Below are positions 17,939 to 27,396 of a DNA stretch of 64,000 bases, piece after piece; the stretch's first letter is position 1; every line of letters starts with the position of its first letter. Where the stretch lies: NCBI RefSeq assembly GCF_008704205.1, contig NZ_VXLC01000018.1:1-64000 (forward strand), given 5' to 3'. Both the position numbers and the translations under genes were made by a program. The notes under the pieces are model-generated. The model did not search any database. It saw only the letters and a program-made list of their open reading frames with translations, and had not been told where the DNA came from. Source of the DNA: Nocardia colli (GTDB taxonomy: Bacteria > Actinomycetota > Actinomycetes > Mycobacteriales > Mycobacteriaceae).

Positions 17939-18615
17939 CGTGCGACCTCGAATCGTTTGGCGAGCCAGCCGAAGAGCAGGCCGGTCGGCAGAGTCAGGAT
18001 GACGAACCCGAGGGCGAAGATGGCGCCGACGGAGATGACGTCTGCGGCGTTCTCGTTGATGTCGGCCATCAAGAACGCGGCCTCGACCACGCCGATCGCG
18101 GAGGCGATCGTGGTGTTCTTGGTCAACGCGATGAGCACGCTGCCGAGCGGGGCGATGACTGCCCGGAACGCCTGCGGCAGCACGATGAGCCGCAGATTCT
18201 GGCCGAAGGTCAGGCCGAGCGAGCGACCCGCCTCGGACTGGCCCATGGCGACGGTGTTGATGCCGGAGCGCAGGGATTCACAGACGAACGCCGCGGTGTA
18301 GATGCTGAGACCGACGATGGCGTAGCGGAAGTTGTTCTGCGCGACCGAATCCGGTCCCTCGCCGGCGAGCTTCCAGCCCATCGTGGTGTAGAGGCCCAGC
18401 GACATGAAGACGATGATCAGCGTGAGCGGGGTGTTGCGGAAAATGGTGACGTAGGCGGTGCCTACCGCGCGGGCGATCGGTACGGGGGACACACGCAGCG
18501 CGGCGACTAAAGTGCCCAGGATCAGCGCGCCGACCGCCGAAAGGACGGTCAGTTTGATGGTCACCCAGAAGGCGTCGAGGATTTGATCGTCATACCTCGA
18601 GATCAGGTCGAACAC
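17935..18615 (-). CDS. gluC: Glutamate ABC importer, permease GluC
   Basis: The 226-residue polar amino acid permease starts MFDLISRYDDQILDAFWVT, with the EAA loop EAGRSLGLTFGQNLRLIVLPQA. It pairs with GluD as a heterodimeric channel. A 95-bp gap separates it from gluB, and ATGA joins it to gluD. Confidence 0.9.
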   Translation of the reverse strand: MFDLISRYDDQILDAFWVTIKLTVLSAVGALILGTLVAALRVSPVPIARAVGTAYVTIFRNTPLTLIIVFMSLGLYTTMGWKLAGEGPDSVAQNNFRYAIVGLSIYTAAFVCESLRSGINTVAMGQSEAGRSLGLTFGQNLRLIVLPQAFRAVIAPLGSVLIALTKNTTIASAIGVVEAAFLMADINENAADVISVGAIFALGFVILTLPTGLLFGWLAKRFEVAR

Positions 18616-18710
18616 GGCGTACGTGTCCCTCCCATCGGGTCTCGATTGTCAGGGGGAGTGCGGCGGGTGGCCCGGCCCGGTGAGATCGGGCCACCCGTGC
18701 GGGGTAGAAC

Positions 18711-19547
18711 TCAGTACCGGTCGACCTTCGGCGGGGCCGGCGCCTGGTATCCGGATCCGCCGACGCTCGCGTCGAACGCCTTCTTCCAGGAACCGTCGGC
18801 GAACATCGCCTCGATCGCGTCGTTGACCTTGTCGCGGAGCTCCTTGTCGCCCTTCTTCAGGCCGATGCCGTAGTTCTCCGTGGTGAACGGCTTGCCGACG
18901 ACCTTGAACGCACCGGTGCTCTGCGCCGCGTAGCCGGCCAGGATGATGTCATCGGTGGTCACCGCGTCCCACGAGCCGGCGCGCAGGCCCTCGAGGCACA
19001 GCGAGTAGGTGTCGTTGGCCTGCAGCTGGGTGTCCTTGAAGTTCTTGTCGATGTTCTGCGCGGGCGTGGAGCCCTTCACCGAGCAGACCTTCTTGCCCTT
19101 CAGCGACTCCGGGCTGCCGATGTCGGTGTTGTCCGCACGCACCAGGAACGACTGTCCCGCAACGTAGTACGGGCCGGCGAAGTCGACCTTCTGCTTGCGG
19201 GCGTCGTTGATCGAGTAGCTGGCCACGACGTAGTCGACCTGACCGTTCTCGATCAGCGTCTCGCGCTGGGCGGACGGCGACTCCTTGAAGGTGATGCCTT
19301 CCGGCTTCACGCCGAGCTTGCCGGCCACGTACTTGGCGACCTCGACGTCGAAGCCGCTGTAGGACCCGTCCTTGTTGCGCAGCCCGAGGCCGGGCTGGTC
19401 GAACTTGATGCCGATGGTGAGCTTGCCGTCCTTGGCGTGATCCAGGGCGGACTTGCTGTCACCGCCGCCACACGCGGTGGCGGTCGCGGCGACGACGGTC
19501 AGCGCGATCGCGCCGACTCCGAGTCGCAGGGCACGGTTGATCCTCAT
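18711..19547 (-). CDS. gluB: Glutamate-binding lipoprotein GluB
   Basis: The 278-residue family 3 solute-binding protein has a lipoprotein signal ending in the lipobox TATAC, so it should be tethered outside the membrane. The SBP_bac_3 pattern is visible (LTIGIKFDQPGLG, GFDVEVAKYVAGKLG, ENGQVDYVVASYSI). It delivers substrate to GluCD. Confidence 0.92.
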   Translation of the reverse strand: MRINRALRLGVGAIALTVVAATATACGGGDSKSALDHAKDGKLTIGIKFDQPGLGLRNKDGSYSGFDVEVAKYVAGKLGVKPEGITFKESPSAQRETLIENGQVDYVVASYSINDARKQKVDFAGPYYVAGQSFLVRADNTDIGSPESLKGKKVCSVKGSTPAQNIDKNFKDTQLQANDTYSLCLEGLRAGSWDAVTTDDIILAGYAAQSTGAFKVVGKPFTTENYGIGLKKGDKELRDKVNDAIEAMFADGSWKKAFDASVGGSGYQAPAPPKVDRY

Positions 19548-19644
19548 CGAGTTTCCTTCTCCCTCTCATGGGTTTGCTGGCCGTGGTCTTGGAACAAGGC
19601 CGTCCAAATGTTCGGCACGGGCGCAGCGGGTCGATCTCTATGTT

Positions 19645-20448
19645 TCAGTGGCTCAATATCTTGCCGAGGAAGTCCTTGGCACGATCGGACTTCGGCGCGG
19701 TGAAGAAGACCTCTGGTTCGGCGTCCTCCACCACCTGGCCGTCGGCCATGAACAGGACCCGGTTGCCCGCGCGACGGGCGAAGCCCATCTCGTGGGTGAC
19801 CACCAGCATGGTCATCCCGTCCTTGGCCAGCGAGACCATCACGTCGAGCACTTCCTGGACCATTTCCGGGTCCAGTGCCGAGGTCGGCTCGTCGAACAGC
19901 ATCACCTTGGGGTTCATCGCCAGTGCGCGGGCGATGGCGACGCGCTGCTGCTGGCCACCGGAGAGCTGGGCCGGGTACTTGTCCGCCTGATTGGCGATGC
20001 CGACCCGGTTCAGCAGTTCCATGGCGTGCGTGCGCGCCGCGTCCTTCTTGATCTTGCGGACCTTCATCGGCGCGAGCATGACGTTCTCGACGATCGTCTT
20101 GTGCGCGAAGAGGTTGAACGATTGGAAAACCATGCCGACGTCGGCGCGCAGCGCGGCGAGTCCGCGGCCTTCGGCGGGCAGGGGGACACCGTCGATGGCG
20201 ATGTCACCGGAGTCGATGGGTTCGAGGCGATTGATAGTGCGGCACAGCGTCGATTTCCCGGAACCGGAGGGCCCGAGAACAATGACTACCTGTCCTTTGG
20301 GGACTTCCAGGTCGATATCGCGCAGGACGTGTAGGTCACCGAAGTGCTTTTGCACGTTGCGCATCGAGATCATCGGCGCGCTGGCGGCGCTGGCGTCCCC
20401 GGTTGAAGCGTTCCCGGTTGTATCGGGCGCGGCGGCGTCGTCGGTCAT
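19645..20448 (-). CDS. gluA: Glutamate ABC importer, ATPase GluA
   Basis: The 267-residue ATPase contains Walker A GPSGSGKST, signature LSGGQQQR, Walker B VMLFDEP and the switch histidine in VTHEMGFARR. About 25 Ala/Thr-rich residues precede the domain. ATG 20448 is chosen; the frame is open further upstream but without a ribosome site. It is first in gluABCD. Confidence 0.92.
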   Translation of the reverse strand: MTDDAAAPDTTGNASTGDASAASAPMISMRNVQKHFGDLHVLRDIDLEVPKGQVVIVLGPSGSGKSTLCRTINRLEPIDSGDIAIDGVPLPAEGRGLAALRADVGMVFQSFNLFAHKTIVENVMLAPMKVRKIKKDAARTHAMELLNRVGIANQADKYPAQLSGGQQQRVAIARALAMNPKVMLFDEPTSALDPEMVQEVLDVMVSLAKDGMTMLVVTHEMGFARRAGNRVLFMADGQVVEDAEPEVFFTAPKSDRAKDFLGKILSH

Positions 20449-20743
20449 GGTCCAAGACTGTAAAGGCAAAATGTGGATTTGCCCGAGTTTCGGCGACACA
20501 CCGTTTTGCCGCGCCGAGCTGACACGTCCCGTTAACGCGCTCGTCCGGTTCGTCCGAATCGCGATCGTCGAACGCCTGGGCGGGCGCGACCGCGACGCAG
20601 CGTGCCTGATCAGCAAGGGTGTGTGCTGCGACACCCGATGCCGTAAGTGAGCGGGCCGACGCCAAACGTGCCGCCGTTTGGCGGCGCGTTCCCGAGGCCG
20701 ATGCCCCTAAAATTGGGGTTGCCGCTGCCCGTACTCTGGACGC

Positions 20744-22303
20744 GTGGATTCGATCGGACAGGCAGTGTTGAACCCCACCCAACTCCCCACTGACGGCTCG
20801 CGCAGCTACGAGGTACGCACCTTCGGCTGCCAGATGAACGTGCACGATTCCGAACGCTTGTCCGGACTCCTGGAGGACGCGGGTTACGTGAAGGCCGCGC
20901 CGGGGGCGACGGCCGACCTGGTCGTGCTCAACACCTGCGCGGTGCGCGAGAACGCGGACAACAAGCTGTACGGCACCCTCGGTCATCTGGCGTCGATCAA
21001 GGCCGACCAGCCGGGCATGCAGATCGCCGTCGGCGGCTGCCTGGCGCAGAAGGACCGCGGCACGGTCGTGCGCAAGGCGCCGTGGGTGGATGTGGTGTTC
21101 GGCACACACAACATCGGCTCGCTACCGGTCCTGCTGGAACGCGCGCGGCACAACGCCGAGGCGCAGGTGGAGATCCTGGAGTCGCTGGAGGCGTTCCCGT
21201 CGAGCCTGCCGGCCAAGCGCGAGTCCGCGTACTCGGGCTGGGTGTCGATCTCGGTGGGTTGCAACAACACCTGCACCTTCTGCATCGTTCCGTCGCTGCG
21301 CGGCAAAGAGGTCGACCGCCGTCCCGGTGACGTCCTCGCCGAGGTGCAGGCGCTGGTCGACCAGGGTGTGCTGGAGGTGACGCTGCTCGGGCAGAACGTG
21401 AACGCCTACGGCGCCTCGTTCGCCGACCCGGAGGAGACGCGCGACCGCGGCGCGTTCGCCAAGCTGTTGCGGGCGTGCGGCGGCATCGACGGACTCGAGC
21501 GCGTGCGCTTCACCTCGCCGCACCCGGCCGAGTTCACCGACGACGTGATCGAGGCGATGGCCGAGACGCCGAACATCTGCCCGCAGCTGCACATGCCGTT
21601 GCAGTCCGGTTCGGACAAGGTGCTCAAGTCGATGCGCCGCTCCTACCGCAAGGCACGCTTCCTGGGCATCATCGAGAAGGTGCGGGCGGTGATGCCGCAC
21701 GCGGCGATCACCACCGACATCATCGTCGGGTTCCCGGGGGAGACCGAGGAGGATTTCCAGGAGACCCTGGACGTGGTCCGGCAGGCGCGGTTCACCAGCG
21801 CGTACACCTTCCAGTACTCCAAGCGACCGGGTACGCCGGCTGCGGACATGCCCGATCAGCTGCCGAAAGCCGTTGTGCAGGAACGCTATATGCGGCTCAT
21901 CGCGTTGCAGGAGGAAGTCTCGCTGGACGCGAATCGGGCGCTGATCGGTACCGAGGTCGAACTGCTGGTCGCCGACGGGGCGGGCAAGAAGAACGCCGCC
22001 ACCGCGCGGATGAGCGGTCGCGCCCGCGACGGCAGGCTGGTGCATTTCCGGCCGGACGGCACGCCGGAGTCGATCCGTCCCGGCGACATCGTCACCGTCG
22101 ACATCACCGAGGCCGCGCCGCATCACCTGATCGCCGACTCGCCGATCAAGTCGCATCGGCGCACCACCGCGGGTGACGCGCACGAACGCGGCGTCACCCC
22201 GAAGACCGAGCCGATCGGTGTCGGCCTCGGGCTGCCCCGCATCGGCGCGCCCGCGCCGGAACCGGTCGCGGCCGCAGGCTGTTCGACCGGTTGCGGCGCA
22301 TGA
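20744..22303 (+). CDS. miaB: tRNA methylthiotransferase MiaB
   Basis: MiaB adds a methylthio group to isopentenyladenosine-37 of tRNAs. The 519-residue protein has the auxiliary-cluster cysteines (FGCQMN, LNTCAVR, GGCLAQ), the radical-SAM triad C173, C177, C180 in CNNTCTFC, and a TRAM domain near 390-455. About 60 residues follow, ending in a CSTGCGA tail. The GTG start fits the N-terminus. The substrate modification is supplied by MiaA, encoded 3.3 kb downstream. The stop overlaps the next ATG. Confidence 0.96.
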   Translation: MDSIGQAVLNPTQLPTDGSRSYEVRTFGCQMNVHDSERLSGLLEDAGYVKAAPGATADLVVLNTCAVRENADNKLYGTLGHLASIKADQPGMQIAVGGCLAQKDRGTVVRKAPWVDVVFGTHNIGSLPVLLERARHNAEAQVEILESLEAFPSSLPAKRESAYSGWVSISVGCNNTCTFCIVPSLRGKEVDRRPGDVLAEVQALVDQGVLEVTLLGQNVNAYGASFADPEETRDRGAFAKLLRACGGIDGLERVRFTSPHPAEFTDDVIEAMAETPNICPQLHMPLQSGSDKVLKSMRRSYRKARFLGIIEKVRAVMPHAAITTDIIVGFPGETEEDFQETLDVVRQARFTSAYTFQYSKRPGTPAADMPDQLPKAVVQERYMRLIALQEEVSLDANRALIGTEVELLVADGAGKKNAATARMSGRARDGRLVHFRPDGTPESIRPGDIVTVDITEAAPHHLIADSPIKSHRRTTAGDAHERGVTPKTEPIGVGLGLPRIGAPAPEPVAAAGCSTGCGA

Positions 22304-23046
22304 ACGACAAGCCTGGCGACGACGGCTTCGTGGCCGGTGGCGCGGAACCCGACCACAAACCTACTACCGGCGGTAGTGGGTCGGCCGCGGCGAACGAACC
22401 CGGTGATGGCACAGTGGACGCGGGCACAGCAGCGAACCACGAACCAGCCGAACGAAACGAGGGTTCAGTGAACTCGGTCGAGAGCAGCAACTTCGAGCAG
22501 TTCCGCGATGATCTCGATGCGGTGGAACGACGCATCGCCGGCGAGATCGATCCCGGCGTGCGCGCCATGGTGGTGGCCGGCGCGGTGTTCGTACTGCTGC
22601 TCTCGCTGGTGCTGCCGCACGCCGGCGGTGCGCGCGGGTTCGACGTGCTGCTCGGTACCGAGGCGGCGCGGATGGAGCACATCGGGCTGCCGTCGCGGAT
22701 CTTCGTCTGGTTCCTGGTCGTTTTCGGCGTCGGGTTCTCGACGCTCGCGCTGATGACGCGGCGGTGGTTCCTGGCGTGGATCGCGGTCGCGGGCACGGCT
22801 ATCACCAGCGTGTTCGGTGTCTTCTCGATCTGGCACCGGCAGACGCCCGGCATCAACAACTACCACGGTGCCGGACCGGCCATCGGCCTCATCTTGGGCA
22901 CCATTGCCGCGATCGTGTTGACGTTCCACTGGATTCGCGTGGTGTGGAGTCGCACCGCGCTGCAGCTGGCGGCGGAAGAGCAGCGCCGCAATGCGTCGAT
23001 CGCCGCCGAGGAGCGCGACCGTCGTCGCCTCACCGGCGAAAAGTGA
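22300..23046 (+). CDS. Membrane protein, Rv2732c-like
   Basis: The 248-residue protein starts at an ATG that overlaps the miaB stop (ATGA). Residues 1-60 are acidic and low-complexity. Four membrane helices follow (AMVVAGAVFVLLLSLVL, RIFVWFLVVFGVGFSTLAL, WFLAWIAVAGTAITSVFGVF, IGLILGTIAAIVLTF), then a charged coiled-coil-like tail (EEQRRNASIAAEERDRRR). Position and topology match Rv2732c next to miaB in M. tuberculosis. Function unknown. Confidence 0.75.
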   Translation: MNDKPGDDGFVAGGAEPDHKPTTGGSGSAAANEPGDGTVDAGTAANHEPAERNEGSVNSVESSNFEQFRDDLDAVERRIAGEIDPGVRAMVVAGAVFVLLLSLVLPHAGGARGFDVLLGTEAARMEHIGLPSRIFVWFLVVFGVGFSTLALMTRRWFLAWIAVAGTAITSVFGVFSIWHRQTPGINNYHGAGPAIGLILGTIAAIVLTFHWIRVVWSRTALQLAAEEQRRNASIAAEERDRRRLTGEK

Positions 23047-23134
23047 AGTAGCGGTACAACTTCCTGAGGCGGGTCTATGTCGATTCGCGTGCTGGACTCC
23101 GCCAATCGACAGACGCGCGTGCGGATACCGGCAG

Positions 23135-23206
23135 CCGCACACCTCCTGACGAGGCGCATACCGAATCGCATGCAATTCGGTATGCGACACATCAAGGAGT
23201 GTGCGG
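23135..23206. repeat. 72-nt palindromic element, copy 1
   Basis: The element has outer arms starting CCGCACACCTCC and ending AAGGAGTGTGCGG, and perfect 12-bp inner arms CGCATACCGAAT / ATTCGGTATGCG (23155-23166, 23175-23186) around a GCATGC core. It lies between convergent genes. A second, diverged copy of exactly the same length lies at 32804-32875. It could act as a bidirectional terminator, but no U-tract is present. Confidence 0.75.
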
Positions 23207-23245
23207 CTTTCAGCGATCGGTGCCGCCGCCCTCAGCGGGTCGACG

Positions 23246-24607
23246 TCAGCGGTTGGTGACCGCGCCCTCCGCCGCCTCGGCCCACTCCCGCCACTGCTTG
23301 GCCTGCTCCAGCGCCTTCTCCGCATCGCGAGCCTTACCCGCGGCCTGAGCCTTGGCAGCCTGCTCCTCGAATTGCGCTACCCGCTCACGGAATTGGGCTG
23401 CCCGCGCCATCGCCTCCGGGTCGGTGCGCCGCCACTGCGCGTCGACCGCGTCGCGGACCCGCTTCTCGATAGCGCGCAGCTTGCCTTCCAGCTCCTGCAT
23501 GCGTTCGCGCGGAACCTTGCCGATGGCGTCCCACTTGTCCTGCAATTCCCGCAGCGACGCGCGGGCGGCCTCCAGGCCGTTGGCCGGGTCGATGTGCTCG
23601 TAGGCCGTCAGCAGTTCTTCCTTGGCGGCGGCGTTCGTGTCGAACTCGGCGTCGCGTTCGGTGACCGCGGCATTGCGGGCGGCGAAGAACACGTCCTGTG
23701 CGCTCTTGAACCGCCGCCACAGCGCCTCGTCGGCCTCGCGCGGCGCGCGGCCCGCGGCCTTCCATTCGGCGAGCAGGTCGCGGAAGATGCCCGCGGTGCC
23801 GACCCAGTCGGTCGAGCCGGACAGTTCCTCGGCGCGCACGCACAGCTCTTCCTTGCGCGTCTTCGCCGACGCGCGTTCCCGGTCGAGCTCGGCGAAGTGC
23901 GCGCCGCGCCTGCGGTTGAACGCCTCCCGGGCCTTGGAGTAGCGCTTCCACAACGCGTCGTCGACCTTGCGGTCCACGCCGCGGATCGACTTCCACTCGT
24001 CGAGGATCTCGCGCAGCCGATCGCCCGCGGCCTTCCACTGGGTGGATTCGGCGGCGATCTTCTCCGCCTCGGCGCACAGCGTTTCCTTGCGCTCGGTGTG
24101 CTCGTGGCGCGCCTTGTCCTTCTCCTCCTTGGCCTGCGCGGCAGCCTCTTCGGAGTGTTCGGCGATCGCGGCCAGGCGCTTGGTCAGCCCGTCGATATCG
24201 CCGATGACGGCGGCGGTGGGCAGCGATTCGGCGAGGGCGACGGCGGCGGCCTTGGTCTTGCGCGCGTCCGCGCCGGCCGCGAGGCGGGCTTCCAGGAGCG
24301 CGACCTCGGTGGCCAGGTCGTCGAACCGGCGGCCGAAGTGGGCCAGCCCCTCGGCGGCGTCCCCGGCCTGCCAGGAGCCGACCTGGCGTTCGCCGTCGGC
24401 GGTCTTCACCCAGGCGGTGCCGTCGTCGTCGACCCGGCCCCAGGCGCTGGGATCGGAGGTGGTGGGCACCACGGGATGCGGATGCTGAGTCTGGCCCGGC
24501 GTCGCGTGCGGCTTGGGAGGTTGGACCGAGCCGCCGGGTTTCGGGGCACCGGAAGAGCGCGGCATCGCGCCGGGGCTGGCTTTCGCGGTTCCGTTGCTGT
24601 CGGTCAT
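23246..24607 (-). CDS. DUF349 repeat protein (Rv2731-like)
   Basis: The 453-residue charged helical protein has several DUF349 repeats, each with a W-x2-A/I-G-x-V/A-P-R/K pattern (WDAIGKVPRERMQELE, WKAAGRAPREADEALWRRF, WKSIRGVDRKVDDALWKRY), and is probably a long coiled coil. An unstructured Pro/Gly/Ser N-terminus leads to WGRVDDDGTAWVKTADGERQVG. The place beside the Rv2732c-like gene matches Rv2731. Molecular function is unknown. Confidence 0.85.
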   Translation of the reverse strand: MTDSNGTAKASPGAMPRSSGAPKPGGSVQPPKPHATPGQTQHPHPVVPTTSDPSAWGRVDDDGTAWVKTADGERQVGSWQAGDAAEGLAHFGRRFDDLATEVALLEARLAAGADARKTKAAAVALAESLPTAAVIGDIDGLTKRLAAIAEHSEEAAAQAKEEKDKARHEHTERKETLCAEAEKIAAESTQWKAAGDRLREILDEWKSIRGVDRKVDDALWKRYSKAREAFNRRRGAHFAELDRERASAKTRKEELCVRAEELSGSTDWVGTAGIFRDLLAEWKAAGRAPREADEALWRRFKSAQDVFFAARNAAVTERDAEFDTNAAAKEELLTAYEHIDPANGLEAARASLRELQDKWDAIGKVPRERMQELEGKLRAIEKRVRDAVDAQWRRTDPEAMARAAQFRERVAQFEEQAAKAQAAGKARDAEKALEQAKQWREWAEAAEGAVTNR

Positions 24608-24860
24608 TGCTCCTCGTCCCTGCCGCGCGTCACGGCTGCCTGGTTACGCCCTAGCTCATCCCATTGAACCCGGTCCGAGCGCTTGTGACCATCGACCCAG
24701 GCCTTCACGTGCAGGAATCTCGGGGATTGCAACCCCTGATGACCTGGGTTGTAGCTCATCGAACAGTATCAATCTCGACCAGCTTTGCGGCAGAGACACT
24801 CGAACCCGGGCGGTACCCGCGGTGCGTAAGGGCGTCGCGCGGAACGGTTACGGTTAACCC

Positions 24861-25610
24861 GTGTTCTCGATTGCCGCCCTGGTCCCGTCGCCGCCGATCC
24901 TGGTGCCCGAGCTCTGCGGCGGTGTGACGGGCGCGATTCCCGGCCGGCTCGACGATCCGCGCGCGGTGCTGCGGGCGGCCGTGCTGGCTGCCGCGGAAAG
25001 GCTTGCGGGAGTGACAGACCGCTGGACAGTGATCGGCACCGGGGCCGCCGACCAGGTGTTCGGTCCCGAGGCGGTTGGTACGTTCCGCGGGTTCGGCGCG
25101 GACGTGCGGGTCGCGCTTTCGCCGGACGCTACGGCTGAGCCGGATCCCCAGCATCCGCTGCCGGTGTTGATCGCTGGGTGGTTGCGGGGACAGGTGGCGC
25201 CGGCGGTGAGTGCCGAGGTTCGCATTGTGGCTGAGGACACTCCGGTGGCTTGTTGCTTCGAGCTCGGCGCGAAATTGCGTGCAGAATTGGACAATTCGGA
25301 CGAACGGCACGGGGTGCTTGTTATCGCCGACGGTGCCGCGACGTTGTCGTTGAAGGCGCCCGGATATCTCGACGAGCGGGCAGCCGGCGTGCAGGACGAG
25401 CTGGACCGCGCGCTGGCCACAGGAGACCGGGCCGGATTACGAGCGCTGGATCCCGGCCTGTGTGCGGAATTGGTGATGTCCGGCCGGGCTGCCTATCAGG
25501 TGCTGGCCGGGCTGTTCGACGTCGATCCGGTGGTCGAGACGTTCTATCAGGACGCTCCGTTCGGCGTCGGTTATGACGTGAGTCTGTGGCGACCGGCGGA
25601 GTCCGCGTGA
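24861..25610 (+). CDS. LigB-fold protein (Rv2728c-like)
   Basis: The 249-residue protein resembles class III extradiol dioxygenase-like proteins: it starts with SIAALVPSPPILVPEL and has GVLVIADGAATLS and PFGVGYDVSLW. The metal-binding histidines of true LigB enzymes are not evident, so a catalytic role is doubtful. It overlaps miaA by GTGA. The upstream gap 24608-24860 presumably holds its promoter; no motif stood out. Confidence 0.7.
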   Translation: MFSIAALVPSPPILVPELCGGVTGAIPGRLDDPRAVLRAAVLAAAERLAGVTDRWTVIGTGAADQVFGPEAVGTFRGFGADVRVALSPDATAEPDPQHPLPVLIAGWLRGQVAPAVSAEVRIVAEDTPVACCFELGAKLRAELDNSDERHGVLVIADGAATLSLKAPGYLDERAAGVQDELDRALATGDRAGLRALDPGLCAELVMSGRAAYQVLAGLFDVDPVVETFYQDAPFGVGYDVSLWRPAESA

Positions 25611-26539
25611 GCGATCCAGGCATCACCCCGATCGCCGTCGTCGGTCCTACCGCGACCGGCAAATCGAATCTCGGCCTCGACCTGGCCGAACGACTCGGCG
25701 GCGAGATCGTCAACATCGACGCGATGCAGCTCTACCGCGGCATGGATGTCGGCACCGCGAAACTCACCGTCGAAGAGCGGCGTGACATTCCGCATCATCA
25801 ACTCGATGTGCTCGACGTGACCGAAACCGCGACCGTCGCCGCGTACCAGTCCGCGGCGAGCGCGGACGTGGTCGAGATCATGGCGCGCGGCCGCGTCCCG
25901 GTGATCGTCGGCGGCTCGATGATGTATGTGCAAGCGCTGCTGGACAAGTGGGAGTTCCCGGCCACCGACCCGGTCGTGCGCGCCCGCTGGGAAGCCGTGC
26001 TCGCCGAGGGCGGGGTCGATGCGGTGCACGCGGCGTTGCAGGCCGCCGATCCGGCCGCGGCGGCCACCATCCTGCCCACCGACGGGCGGCGCATGGTGCG
26101 CGCGCTCGAGGTCGTCGAACTCACCGGTCAGCCGTTCGCCGCGTCCGCGCCCGAGATCGGCACGCCGCGCTGGGGCACCGTGATCATCGGCGTCGACCGC
26201 GACACCGCCGCCTTGGACGAGCGGATCGAACGCCGCACCGAGCTGATGTTCGCCGCCGGACTCGTCGACGAGGTCCGCGCTTTGCTCGACCATGGACTGC
26301 GCGACGGCGTCACCGCCCGGCGCGCCATCGGATACGCACAAGTCCTGTCCTACCTCGACAACGAATACGACTTGAAGCACGCGCGAGAACGCACCCTCAT
26401 CGGTACCCGGCGCTACGTTCGACGGCAGCGCTCGTGGTTCCGGCGCGACCCCCGGGTGCACTGGGTGGACGGCGCCGCCCCCGATCTGGTGGCGACCGCG
26501 CTCGCCCTGCTCGACGAGAAAGAACGGACTCCGCAGTGA
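25607..26539 (+). CDS. miaA: tRNA dimethylallyltransferase MiaA
   Basis: MiaA transfers dimethylallyl to adenosine-37 of tRNA, the step before MiaB. The 310-residue protein has the P-loop GPTATGKS, the substrate loop NIDAMQLYRGMDVGTAK, the GGSMMYVQALL helix and YVRRQRSWFRRDPRV near the C-terminus. GTG 25607 is chosen because it overlaps the previous TGA. Both ends overlap neighbouring genes by 4 bp. Confidence 0.96.
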   Translation: MSDPGITPIAVVGPTATGKSNLGLDLAERLGGEIVNIDAMQLYRGMDVGTAKLTVEERRDIPHHQLDVLDVTETATVAAYQSAASADVVEIMARGRVPVIVGGSMMYVQALLDKWEFPATDPVVRARWEAVLAEGGVDAVHAALQAADPAAAATILPTDGRRMVRALEVVELTGQPFAASAPEIGTPRWGTVIIGVDRDTAALDERIERRTELMFAAGLVDEVRALLDHGLRDGVTARRAIGYAQVLSYLDNEYDLKHARERTLIGTRRYVRRQRSWFRRDPRVHWVDGAAPDLVATALALLDEKERTPQ

Positions 26540-27372
26540 CCCGACGTGTGAGCACCCGCAATGCCTCGGTCCAGGTGTGGCAGGCGTATCTGAACAACCG
26601 GACCAAACGTCATCGGGACGGACGCTTCCTGGTGCAGGGCGTGCGCCCGATCACCCAGGCCGTGGCCAACGACTGGCCGTTGGAGACGCTGCTCTATCGC
26701 CTCGGGACTCCCGATCTGTCCGGTTGGGCCAGGGAGGTGCTCGACACCAGCGACGTGCCGCAGGTCGGCCTGGTGCCGGAGCTGATGGCCGAGCTCGGTG
26801 AAAAGGTCGGCGGCATACCGGAATTGGTGGCGGTCGCGGTGTCGCGGCAGCAGGAACTGGACACGTTCGAGCCGGGGGAGCCGGGCGAGGACGCGCCCGT
26901 GGTCGTCGTGTTCGACCGGCCGAACTCGCCGGGCAACCTCGGCACGCTGATCCGATCGGCCGACGCGTTCGGCGCCAGCGGCGTGATCGTCACGGGACAC
27001 GGCGCCGACCAGTACGACCCGCAGGCTGTGCGCGCGTCCACCGGGTCGTTGTTCGCGATGCCGGTGCTGCGTGCGGCCGGCGCCGCCCAGGTTCTGGAGT
27101 TCCGGGACCGGCAGGTGCAGCGCGGCATTCCGACCCGGATCGTCGGCACCGACGAGAACGGCCCGCGCGCGGCCTACGATCACGACTTCACCGAGGCCAC
27201 CATCCTCGTCGTCGGCAACGAGACCAGCGGAATGAGCGCCGCCTGGCAGGACGCCTGCGACGACATGGTGCACATCCCGATGGGCGGCACCGCGAGTTCG
27301 CTCGGCGCGCCCTCGGCCGCGGCCGTCGCGCTCTACGAAATTTCCCGGCAGCGCCGGACGTTTGCCAAATGA
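26536..27372 (+). CDS. SpoU/TrmH-family RNA methyltransferase
   Basis: The 278-residue protein has the trefoil-knot SPOUT motifs: PNSPGNLGTLIRSADAFGA, then VVGNETSGMS, then MGGTASSLGAPSAAAVALYE. These bind S-adenosylmethionine. It should methylate a 2'-hydroxyl in rRNA or tRNA; the target base is not predictable. GTG 26536 overlaps the miaA stop. Confidence 0.88.
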   Translation: MTRRVSTRNASVQVWQAYLNNRTKRHRDGRFLVQGVRPITQAVANDWPLETLLYRLGTPDLSGWAREVLDTSDVPQVGLVPELMAELGEKVGGIPELVAVAVSRQQELDTFEPGEPGEDAPVVVVFDRPNSPGNLGTLIRSADAFGASGVIVTGHGADQYDPQAVRASTGSLFAMPVLRAAGAAQVLEFRDRQVQRGIPTRIVGTDENGPRAAYDHDFTEATILVVGNETSGMSAAWQDACDDMVHIPMGGTASSLGAPSAAAVALYEISRQRRTFAK

Positions 27373-27396
27373 CGAGCAGTTAGGGAGAACACGCAC

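Noticed and set aside
20449..20634. N-terminal extension of GluA upstream of ATG 20448
   Set aside because: The open frame has no ribosome site, and its composition does not fit an ABC ATPase N-terminus.
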